Source of the DNA: UBA1573 sp034005165
Lineage (GTDB): Bacteria; Pseudomonadota; Alphaproteobacteria; Micavibrionales; Micavibrionaceae
Direction of reading: 5' to 3'
DNA length: 64,000 bases
NCBI GenBank assembly: GCA_034005165.1
Contig: JAVEVE010000004.1
Span: forward strand, 1 to 64,000
Under the pieces are notes generated by a model. That model searched no databases. It was not told the DNA's origin and saw only the letters and a list, made by a program, of their open reading frames with translations. Numbering within the stretch: the first letter of the stretch is position 1; each line of letters starts with the position of its first letter. Positions 35,278 to 42,379 of this stretch are shown one piece after another. Made by a program: the position numbers and the translations under genes.

Positions 35278-36216
35278 ATGAGTACAATAAATTCTATTCA
35301 AACAGATGACCTTAAATTAATAGAGCAGCTTGTAAAATCAAGAAGACCCGACCTTAAAGGATCCTTGGTCTATATTAGAACAGGTTGGGAAAATTTAGCA
35401 TTCGGCATAGAAGACCATATCGTCCGACTTCCCAAAAATGAGAGTGCGCTTAATGCTCTTCGTCGTGAGGAGCAATTCTGCCAATATGTTTTAGGGCTCA
35501 TGCCGCCCTTAGCCACACCAGATCTGACTGTCCATGAAGTGGGTGACTATCCCTTCTCTCTCCACCGAAAGATTGGGAGCGGATTATTCGCTCGAAATGA
35601 ATACGAAAATTTATCAAATTTTGAGAAAGAAGAAGCTGCTGAAAAATTAGCTTCTTTTTTTATGCTCATGCATGAAACGCCATTGCATTATGCAGAAGAA
35701 ACACTTGGTGCACCAAAACGCCCCGGACCAAGTTGTTACGAAAGAATGGCACAAACTGTTGAGGGAAGACTGGCACCACATCTTAAAGAATTTGGGCATG
35801 ACATACTCAGAGAGTATCGGGGCTGGCAGACAGAAAAACCACAATTGGTTTTTGGTCATTTTGATCTCCATGATGGAAATGTTGGTGCAGATTCAAACGG
35901 TAGATTGGTCGGTGTTTTTGATTTCGCAGATTGCGCTATTGGCGATGTTCATGCCGATTTTGCACCTCTTTTTTATATTAGTCCTGATTTGGCATACAAA
36001 ACGGTAGCCCGTTACTCCGCATTAACAAATAAGGCGATAGATCCACGTAGAATTGCAGTTGCCGGAGCCATGTGCGAAATTTCAGATCTGGCAGGAGATC
36101 GCCAATCTCCGGAGTCGGATGAGTTTTTTAACCAGAAGCTTAATGAATGGCGCAACACTCTCTCTGGCGGGAGTCGCTCTCGGGGCATCTCTTTCCAACG
36201 ACAATTTAATATTTAA
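35278..36216 (+). CDS. Aminoglycoside phosphotransferase (APH)-family kinase
   Basis: 312 residues. The kinase-like APH core has the catalytic H-x-D-x-x-x-x-N in VFGHFDLHDGNVG (about residues 193-205) and the Mg-binding Asp in GVFDFADCAIGD. An N-terminal lobe binds ATP (KGSLVYIRTGWENLAFGIE). The family phosphorylates antibiotics, but also choline, homoserine and other small molecules, so resistance cannot be claimed. AGGAG and a second AAGG lie before the ATG. The gene and the 240 bases before it are visibly more AT-rich than neighbours, which might mean transfer. Confidence 0.85.
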   Translation: MSTINSIQTDDLKLIEQLVKSRRPDLKGSLVYIRTGWENLAFGIEDHIVRLPKNESALNALRREEQFCQYVLGLMPPLATPDLTVHEVGDYPFSLHRKIGSGLFARNEYENLSNFEKEEAAEKLASFFMLMHETPLHYAEETLGAPKRPGPSCYERMAQTVEGRLAPHLKEFGHDILREYRGWQTEKPQLVFGHFDLHDGNVGADSNGRLVGVFDFADCAIGDVHADFAPLFYISPDLAYKTVARYSALTNKAIDPRRIAVAGAMCEISDLAGDRQSPESDEFFNQKLNEWRNTLSGGSRSRGISFQRQFNI

Positions 36217-36300
36217 ATCTTAATTTACTTGATCCCTAGAGATCAATGCACCTACCAAATAAACGGATAAAATGCCACCGTCGATTAAAAGGCTTCACCG

Positions 36301-37092
36301 ATGGTACATATAATGCAGAAAAGGATTGAAACCATGCAAGAGTTGACTGATTTCGCTAATGCTCTGGCCGACGAGGCCGCAATCATTATCGCTCAATATT
36401 TCCGCCAGCCGGTTGCCATAGACCATAAAACAAAGAATGATCCTGTTACTGTTGCCGATCGCGCGGTTGAACAAAAGTTGAGACAAATGATCGAAGCACG
36501 TTATCCGGATGATGGTATCCTTGGTGAAGAGTTCGGCATCAAAGACACTCGGAACGGTCGTGTCTGGGTTCTCGACCCGATTGATGGCACCAAATCCTTC
36601 ATAATTGGTCGACCAAGTTTTGGTACATTGATTTCATTATGGGATGGCGACACACCATTGTTGGGAGTGATTGATCAACCAATTACCAAAGAGCGCTGGA
36701 TTGGTATTAAGGGACAGGCAACAACATTTAACGGACAGGTTGTTCATGTACGGTCCTGCCCAGATTTGAGGAATGCACGAGTTGGATCAACCACACCACG
36801 TTATATGACACCATCCTTGATAGTCGAATTAAATGAAAAGGTTGATTTTATTGCCTGGGGAGGTGACTGCTATCTCTACGGTCTGCTAGCTGGAGGGAAT
36901 CTCGATATTGTCATTGAACAACATCTTGAACCCTTTGACTATGCAGCCTTAGTTCCTGTGGTTCACGGTGCAGGTGGGGAGATGTGCGACTGGAATGGGC
37001 GGCCTTTAACATTACAATCTAATGGGCAGGTCGCAGCTTTTGGTGATTCTTCGTTAAAAGAAGAAATATTATCAATGTTAAAAAATATTTGA
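36301..37092 (+). CDS. hisN: Inositol monophosphatase-family phosphatase, probably histidinol-phosphatase HisN
   Basis: 263 residues from the ATG at 36301, or 252 from 36334; both starts have an AAGG site 8 bases upstream. The Li-sensitive phosphatase motifs are LGEEFG, WVLDPIDGTKSFI (Asp, Asp metal ligands) and a C-terminal WGGDCYLYGLLAGG with FDYAALVPVVHGAGG. The GGDCYxYxLLAxG form is typical of the histidinol-phosphatase subgroup rather than inositol or adenosine bisphosphate enzymes. It would catalyse L-histidinol phosphate to histidinol. No other his gene lies nearby. Confidence 0.85.
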   Translation: MVHIMQKRIETMQELTDFANALADEAAIIIAQYFRQPVAIDHKTKNDPVTVADRAVEQKLRQMIEARYPDDGILGEEFGIKDTRNGRVWVLDPIDGTKSFIIGRPSFGTLISLWDGDTPLLGVIDQPITKERWIGIKGQATTFNGQVVHVRSCPDLRNARVGSTTPRYMTPSLIVELNEKVDFIAWGGDCYLYGLLAGGNLDIVIEQHLEPFDYAALVPVVHGAGGEMCDWNGRPLTLQSNGQVAAFGDSSLKEEILSMLKNI

Positions 37093-37115
37093 TGGAGTCA
37101 TAGACGTGATACCCC

Positions 37116-37150
37116 TTTAGAAAATCGGCTTTTGTAAGATATTTTCTAAA
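37116..37150. repeat. Inverted repeat after hisN
   Basis: tttagaaaat (37116-37125) and attttctaaa (37141-37150) form a perfect 10-base AT-rich inverted repeat with a 15-base spacer between convergent hisN and panD. It may act as a weak terminator, but no T-run follows directly. Confidence 0.35.
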
Positions 37151-37195
37151 ACGTCAATGAATATAGTTTTTCTTATTTATGAAATGAGTAAGCAC

Positions 37196-37573
37196 TCATT
37201 CTTCGAATATCGGGATTTCCGAACGACGGGTTACTTTGTTGTCTTTGTCTAAAAGTAAGACGGTCGGCTGGTGAGTTCTTGCTTCTTCAGGGCTCATTTG
37301 AGCATAGGCGCAGATAATCACAAGATCACCAGTTTTCACCAAATGCGCTGCCGCTCCGTTAATCCCAATTACCCCGCTACCGCGCTCTCCGGCGATCGCA
37401 TAGGTTGTCAGGCGCGCGCCATTGGTAATATCCAATACATCAACCTGCTCATTTAGAAGAATTCCTGCTTGATCCAAAAGATCCATATCAATGGTGATAG
37501 AACCTTCATAATCCAGATCGGCTTGCGTCACTGTTGCTCTGTGTAACTTGGCTTTAAGGAAAGTAAGCAGCAT
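37196..37573 (-). CDS. panD: Aspartate 1-decarboxylase
   Basis: 125 residues from the ATG at 37573. This start puts the self-cleavage site (YEGSITID, Gly24-Ser25) exactly where it lies in other PanD proteins; the TTG at 37594 would add seven residues. The precursor cleaves itself to make a pyruvoyl cofactor and then turns aspartate into beta-alanine for pantothenate. No other pan gene is in the window. It shares the stretch with the cytochrome gene upstream, separated by a terminator. Confidence 0.97.
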   Translation of the reverse strand: MLLTFLKAKLHRATVTQADLDYEGSITIDMDLLDQAGILLNEQVDVLDITNGARLTTYAIAGERGSGVIGINGAAAHLVKTGDLVIICAYAQMSPEEARTHQPTVLLLDKDNKVTRRSEIPIFEE

Positions 37574-37650
37574 ATTATTGTCTTTCTTTGGCAAAAATTT
37601 ACGGCTCTTGTCCTCGGCGTATTAACGCATTCAAGCCGAATTTGCAAAGA

Positions 37651-37676
37651 AAAACCCCGCAATCAAGCGGGGTTTA
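37651..37676. terminator. Terminator of the cytochrome c gene
   Basis: Hairpin aaaccccgc/gcggggttt (37652-37660, 37667-37675) with a 6-base loop lies 20 bases after the cytochrome stop; on the minus strand a TTTTC run follows. Confidence 0.85.
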
Positions 37677-37695
37677 TATCCGGAAACAATTCGTT

Positions 37696-38262
37696 CTATT
37701 TTGCTTCTGCTGCTATTTCCGCATCTGTAGGAAGAGCAGCTTGTGAATCTGCCAAAGTGCGCAGGTACGCAATAACAGCTGCACGATCCTCTGTTTTCTT
37801 CAGTCCGGCATAAGTCATCTTCGTACCGGCAGCATAAGCTTTCGGCTTATACAGGAAATGAGAGAGTTCTGTATATGTCCATGAATCTCCTCCTGTATCG
37901 GTTAGAGAACCGGAGTAGGAAAATCCTTCATGAGATTGTTTTTTTTGACCGACAATTCCGTACAAGTTCGGGCCAACACCGTTCTTTCCGCCTTTGTCGA
38001 AAGTATGACATGCAGCACAAGCTTTTGCCACTTTTTCGCCGCGAGCAATATCCGCGTCTTTCAAAAGGGCTAAAAGCGGTTCAGGGCCAGCTTTTTTAGC
38101 TTCACCAGCTCCTGCAGACACTGTTTCTGCAACTTCGATCTTTACAGCATCTGTTGTGATTTCATTCGGGTCAACAAGTTGACGGGATACAAAACCGGAC
38201 AGCCATGCGATGATACCGGCACAAACCAAAGCAGATAATGCTATATTGGATCTCATATTCAT
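37696..38262 (-). CDS. Membrane-anchored cytochrome c, c552/CycM-like
   Basis: 188 residues from the ATG at 38262 (a TTG at 38274 is less likely). A hydrophobic helix at the start (IALSALVCAGIIAWLSGFV) anchors it, then comes an Ala/Lys/Glu-rich linker and a class I cytochrome c domain with the heme motif CAACH in ACAACHTFDKGG and the axial Met in GTKMTYAGL; NGVGPNLYGIVG is also typical. It probably carries electrons in the periplasm between bc1 and oxidase, as in alphaproteobacteria. Confidence 0.9.
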   Translation of the reverse strand: MNMRSNIALSALVCAGIIAWLSGFVSRQLVDPNEITTDAVKIEVAETVSAGAGEAKKAGPEPLLALLKDADIARGEKVAKACAACHTFDKGGKNGVGPNLYGIVGQKKQSHEGFSYSGSLTDTGGDSWTYTELSHFLYKPKAYAAGTKMTYAGLKKTEDRAAVIAYLRTLADSQAALPTDAEIAAEAK

Positions 38263-38312
38263 GTTATTTGCCAAATCTTTCTATATGTATTGTGATGTTA
38301 AATAACTCCACC

Positions 38313-38332
38313 GGCAGGAGTGAGCTCCTGCC
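38313..38332. promoter_or_regulatory. Stable palindrome between the cytochrome gene and pheA
   Basis: ggcaggag (38313-38320) and ctcctgcc (38325-38332) form a perfect 8-base GC-rich stem with a TGAG loop, between divergent genes. No T-run follows on either side, so it is not a simple terminator; it may be an operator or a leader hairpin. Confidence 0.5.
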
Positions 38333-38400
38333 CCTTGTCGGGCACTATAACATAGTATATCACAGGGAAAAGACTGTTTTTATAGGGTATTTCAGACAAA

Positions 38401-39255
38401 ATGACGCAAGACTTTGCTAATAGAACCGGTAAAATCGCATTTCAAGGCACTTTCGGGGCATTCTCGGATATGTCCTGCCGAGCTATGTTTCCGAAAATGG
38501 AAACGGTTCCTTGCTTAACCTTTGAAGAGGCGTTTACCTCCCTCGAGACCGGCGCTGTTGATATAGCAATGATTGCTGTCGATAATTCCCTTGCAGGTCG
38601 AGTAGCGGATGTTCACCATCTTTTACCGCAAAAGAAGTTTTTTGTGATTGGGGAACATTTCCAGCCCGTATCTATGTGCCTGTTGGCCTTGCCCGATGCC
38701 AAAGAAGAAGATCTGAAGGATGTTCATTCCCACACCCATGCGCTGCCACAATGCCGAAAAATCATTAAGGAAATGGGATTAACTCCGCATGTTCATGCAG
38801 ATACGGCAGGAGCTGCGGCTGATGTCGCCAAATGGAATGACAAAAGCCAGTGTGCCATTGCATCCAAGCTGGCTGCCGAGATTTATGGCCTTCAGGTTAT
38901 GCGCGAGGGCATCCAGGATATTCCAAATAACACGACGCGTTTTCTGGCCTTGTCCAGAGAAATGGAACGACCAATTAAGGATTCAGGCGCAGTTCTCTCC
39001 AGCTTTTTCTTTGAAGTCCGCAACATTCCTGCTGCGCTTTATAAAGCTCTGGGCGGATTTGCAACCAATGGCGTTCAAATGACAAAACTCGAGAGCTATA
39101 TTGACCCGCAATTCAATGTGGCGCGATTTTATGCCGAGGTTTTAGGATCAATAGACGACCGAAATGTCGGTCTTGCGCTTGAAGAATTACAATTCTTTGC
39201 CAAGGAAGTCCAGATTATGGGGTCCTATCCGGCGCATCAGTTCCGAGGCCTTTAA
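38401..39255 (+). CDS. pheA: Prephenate dehydratase
   Basis: 284 residues. It lacks a chorismate mutase domain. The periplasmic-binding-like PDT domain starts IAFQGTFGAFSDMSCRAMFP and includes DNSLAGRVADVHHLL and the catalytic NNTTRFLALSRE. The C-terminal ACT domain (ALGGFATNGVQMTKLESYID) is the Phe-sensing part. It converts prephenate to phenylpyruvate. Divergent from the cytochrome gene. Confidence 0.96.
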   Translation: MTQDFANRTGKIAFQGTFGAFSDMSCRAMFPKMETVPCLTFEEAFTSLETGAVDIAMIAVDNSLAGRVADVHHLLPQKKFFVIGEHFQPVSMCLLALPDAKEEDLKDVHSHTHALPQCRKIIKEMGLTPHVHADTAGAAADVAKWNDKSQCAIASKLAAEIYGLQVMREGIQDIPNNTTRFLALSREMERPIKDSGAVLSSFFFEVRNIPAALYKALGGFATNGVQMTKLESYIDPQFNVARFYAEVLGSIDDRNVGLALEELQFFAKEVQIMGSYPAHQFRGL

Positions 39256-39337
39256 TTCTTTGCTTTACCCTCTCCATCAAGGCATGCTAAGGGTTGGGTC
39301 TTCAAGATAACTGTAAAAAAAAATTAAGGATTTTATC

Positions 39338-39661
39338 ATGCCAACACATGCCCAGCTTGCTGCCCAGCTTTTGCGCGATGCCGCGACTTTCTTTCGTACC
39401 ATTGCCGAGCAAAATGAACATCTGAAAGATCAGATGGGTGAAAATGCGGCTGTGTTTGATGAAGTTGCAAATTTGGTTGAAGTTAACCCGATGGGCGAAA
39501 TTGCAGGCGGAGAAGGCAGCCATGGGCATCACCATCATCATGATCATGAAGGTGGTTGCTGTGGTGGTCATGGTCATGGTCACAATCATGATCACGATCA
39601 CGGTGAAGAAGAATGTGATGGAAACGGTGGATGCGGCGGTAAAGGCGGCTGCGGTCACTAG
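39338..39661 (+). CDS. Small His/Cys-rich, metal-binding-like protein
   Basis: 107 residues. The N-terminal 55 residues form a helical, polar region (LAAQLLRDAATFFRTIAEQN) with no family I know. The C-terminus is extremely rich in His, Gly and Cys: SHGHHHHHDHEGGCCGGHGH, then NHDHDHGEEECDGNGGCG. Such tails bind nickel, zinc or other metals in storage and delivery proteins (for example HypB and SlyD tails). A good ribosome site is not obvious. It ends before a strong plus-strand terminator. Metal storage is likely, which metal is unknown. Confidence 0.75.
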   Translation: MPTHAQLAAQLLRDAATFFRTIAEQNEHLKDQMGENAAVFDEVANLVEVNPMGEIAGGEGSHGHHHHHDHEGGCCGGHGHGHNHDHDHGEEECDGNGGCGGKGGCGH

Positions 39662-39673
39662 ACCCTATTGATA

Positions 39674-40843
39674 CTAGATTTCAAAACCTTCCCTCTTGTC
39701 GGCATTTTCCCGAGGGGAAGGTTTTTTAGCTTCAGGTACCATCTGTTTCTTTGCGCCCGGAACAGCACACGCATTCTTCAAATATTCAAATTCTTTTTTG
39801 GTCAGGATGGATTTCGGTTTTTCGGGCTGCTGATCTAACTTCAAATGTTCGAGGCGCTCTGCTGTTTCGGGGTGGGTCGAGAGAAATGATAAATTGGTCT
39901 GAAGTTGACGGAGCACTTCTGAATCTGTTTCATCTACACGTCCCAGAAAATCGATTAACCCTTGTGTGCCGTATCCACCTTTGCTCATGATGTCTTTAGA
40001 AAAAGCATCTGCCTCCAATTCTTTTTCACGTGAATAGCTTAATCCAGAAAGGGTTGCCGTGAATTTCGTGATGCTGGACGTGTCTCCTGCAGAAAGCGAA
40101 AATAGCGCGCTTAGCCCTAATTGTTGCATCATATATTTTATGGCATCCCTATGCGCAATATGACCGATTTCATGGGCAAGAACCCCTGATATTTCCTGCT
40201 CCGTTTCTGCATCTTCCAAAAAGCCCGTCAGAACTGCCATATTATTTCCGGGGAGCGCAAACGCATTGGATGTCGTGGTTTTGTAGAGATGAACTGTTAC
40301 CTTCATATCCCTGTCATCCTGATGGGATAAAAGGTCATCAATAATTTTATTAAGCAGCCTTTCTGCTTCGGCATCCTTGCATGGCTTGAATTGTGCGGCC
40401 ATAGATTCCAACGCACGATCTCCGATTTTTCGCTCTACACTTTGCGGAATGAAAATTGTTGTTGCCTCTATTAACTTTCCCAGTAGAGGAAGACCGACTA
40501 AAACAAATGCTGCCGTCAATGAAGCAAGGCCTGCCAGCGTTTTATAATTTGTAGAAAAAATATAGGTTGCTTGATCACGCCGTTTCAGGGATTTTTGGAT
40601 AATCAGGAATGTTTTCTTTTCGGGACAATCGATGATCGCACCGAATTTTTCTTTATGCTCGATACCCCCACCTAAACCATCCGTCCAGTCATGGTTAACC
40701 TTGAGCATTTCTAACGGCCAACGGGCCACAAGATCCGTGCATGCTTGATCACGATATATGCAGATGCCCTGACGAAAAAATTTCAGATATACATCTATCT
40801 GTTTTGACGTTTGTCCGCTGGTATACCTGGCCCTATGCAACAT
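39674..40843 (-). CDS. M48-family metalloprotease, Oma1/BepA-like
   Basis: 389 residues. A short N-terminal domain of unknown type (about 1-100) is followed by a hydrophobic segment (LAGLASLTAAFVLVGLPLLG) and the peptidase domain with ISGVLAHEIGHIAHRDAIKY (HEIGH) and a candidate third ligand Glu in SREKELEADAFSKD. The order of a membrane helix before the M48 domain resembles Oma1 and related envelope proteases. Its 3' end overlaps the terminator of the His-rich gene. It lies 2 bases after the DUF898 gene, so the two are co-transcribed. Confidence 0.85.
   Translation of the reverse strand: MLHRARYTSGQTSKQIDVYLKFFRQGICIYRDQACTDLVARWPLEMLKVNHDWTDGLGGGIEHKEKFGAIIDCPEKKTFLIIQKSLKRRDQATYIFSTNYKTLAGLASLTAAFVLVGLPLLGKLIEATTIFIPQSVERKIGDRALESMAAQFKPCKDAEAERLLNKIIDDLLSHQDDRDMKVTVHLYKTTTSNAFALPGNNMAVLTGFLEDAETEQEISGVLAHEIGHIAHRDAIKYMMQQLGLSALFSLSAGDTSSITKFTATLSGLSYSREKELEADAFSKDIMSKGGYGTQGLIDFLGRVDETDSEVLRQLQTNLSFLSTHPETAERLEHLKLDQQPEKPKSILTKKEFEYLKNACAVPGAKKQMVPEAKKPSPRENADKREGFEI
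39683..39727 (+). terminator. Terminator of the His-rich gene
   Basis: aaaaccttccctc (39683-39695) pairs with gaggggaaggtttt (39712-39725) with one bulge, followed by T's. It lies inside the 3' end of the convergent M48 gene. Confidence 0.7.
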
Positions 40844-40845
40844 TA

Positions 40846-42141
40846 TCAGAATCCGAAATCCATGCTGAGATCGGCAGCTAGAGAGTCACCGGTTCCGTCC
40901 GGATCGTTACTCTTGATCTGCTTTACTTCGAGAGCATTCAAGTTGCCACCAACCTTTAAGCAACCCAGATAATAACGAATATTGCGCTGGTAAACGAACG
41001 GCATCAGCAGCCCCAGCGAGAAAACAATCATCAGAATATTTACAAGACTGAGTTTGAGTAATCCGCCGCCTGTCATAGTACATTTAAAACGGATATCTTC
41101 TATTGTTAGGCCCCTGAATTGCTCCTTCCAAAGAGCCGCTTTATACCATAGACGCGTAACCCAGATGACAAGAAAAATTGTTGCAACCCAAACCAAACCG
41201 AAGATAACAGACACACCAAGTCTGGTTGCGCCTTCATGATCTTCATCTTTTAGAACATCAGGAGCATCCCCTGTGTCTCTGCCTGTCCCGATATATTCTT
41301 TTTGTGCATTTGGAGATTGTGCTGCCATTCCGTAAAGGTCTGTCTGCGCGTTATATGTTTCCTCCATATGTGATGGTTGGGCCTGACGCTCAATTGCAGG
41401 CTTACGTTCTTTAAGCTCATGCAAAATGCTTGTCATTGTTGTGATCATAGGAATAAAGGATATGACTGTGTAAATTAAAATAATTGCAATGGTTTTCAGA
41501 TTGGTTTTTTGGAGTCTTGTGCTGTCCCCTTTATATGCGAATTTGGTTTCACCGAACCCCATACGATTGCCGATATAATCCCATTTTATGACATCGGATT
41601 CAGCGACTTTATATCCGAGAGAGATAAAATTCAGGAATGTTCTTTTTAAAGCCAGTTTCAGGAAATGCCCCGCATGGCCCCCGAGGATAAAGCGTATTCC
41701 TTTCCATCTGGTCCGTGACAGGCGATATCTCAAGGACATATACATTGCCAGAGACATCAAGCATATGAGTCCGATTAAACCAAAAATATAAATTGCGGGA
41801 ATTTGCATGGCAAAGGCAACAGGCCAGTAAATCAGCAAGGATTTGAAAAACCCGACAAATAGTTCCTTTCCTGTTCCGGTATATTCCATTCTATTGCCCG
41901 CAAGAACCGTGTGGGAGGCCATATATTTCCGAATTCGTGTTTTTCCCCAAAAGGAGTAAATCCCCAGTGTGCAGATATTGAGCAGTACATTGACGAGAAA
42001 TATCTTATAAAGTTCGGCGACCGACCCGATGTAGGACGGTTTATAGACAGGGACCTTTCCGTCAGCCTGTAGTTTTTTCGAGGACTTTGCGGCGGTTTTT
42101 GATACATCCGCCGATTGTTGACCCAGATCTTCTTTATTCAT
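40846..42141 (-). CDS. DUF898 (YjgN) family membrane protein
   Basis: 431 residues from the ATG at 42141, with GGAG 4 bases upstream; a second start at 42165 and a longer frame to 42255 are possible. The two halves share the family motif: KIFLVNVLLNICTLGIYSFW with GKTRIRKYMA in the first half and LVNILMIVFSLGLLMPFVYQ in the second; about eight to ten membrane helices are visible. The family is of unknown role. Co-transcribed with the M48 protease downstream. Confidence 0.85.
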   Translation of the reverse strand: MNKEDLGQQSADVSKTAAKSSKKLQADGKVPVYKPSYIGSVAELYKIFLVNVLLNICTLGIYSFWGKTRIRKYMASHTVLAGNRMEYTGTGKELFVGFFKSLLIYWPVAFAMQIPAIYIFGLIGLICLMSLAMYMSLRYRLSRTRWKGIRFILGGHAGHFLKLALKRTFLNFISLGYKVAESDVIKWDYIGNRMGFGETKFAYKGDSTRLQKTNLKTIAIILIYTVISFIPMITTMTSILHELKERKPAIERQAQPSHMEETYNAQTDLYGMAAQSPNAQKEYIGTGRDTGDAPDVLKDEDHEGATRLGVSVIFGLVWVATIFLVIWVTRLWYKAALWKEQFRGLTIEDIRFKCTMTGGGLLKLSLVNILMIVFSLGLLMPFVYQRNIRYYLGCLKVGGNLNALEVKQIKSNDPDGTGDSLAADLSMDFGF

Positions 42142-42379
42142 AACTCTCCGCGATGCCTTTTCCATGCTATTAAAAAGGAAAAATGTTAAACAACCCTTAT
42201 ACCAAGGGTTGCCTATTTCCAACTTTCTCGGGCAATGCGGATTTCTTTTTCGCATGAATGCTCAGAAAACTTGCCTTGTGAGTATGTTATGGCTAGAATT
42301 TAGCTTCACGTTGGGGAGATCCTCTCCCCTCCCTTCCTTAACATAATTTTATCCCACCTTTTGACCTTTTATATAATCC

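Noticed and set aside
42313..42329. Hairpin ggggaga/tctcccc upstream of ftsK
   Set aside because: No plus-strand gene ends there and no T-run directly follows, so a terminator role is not supported; it may be chance.
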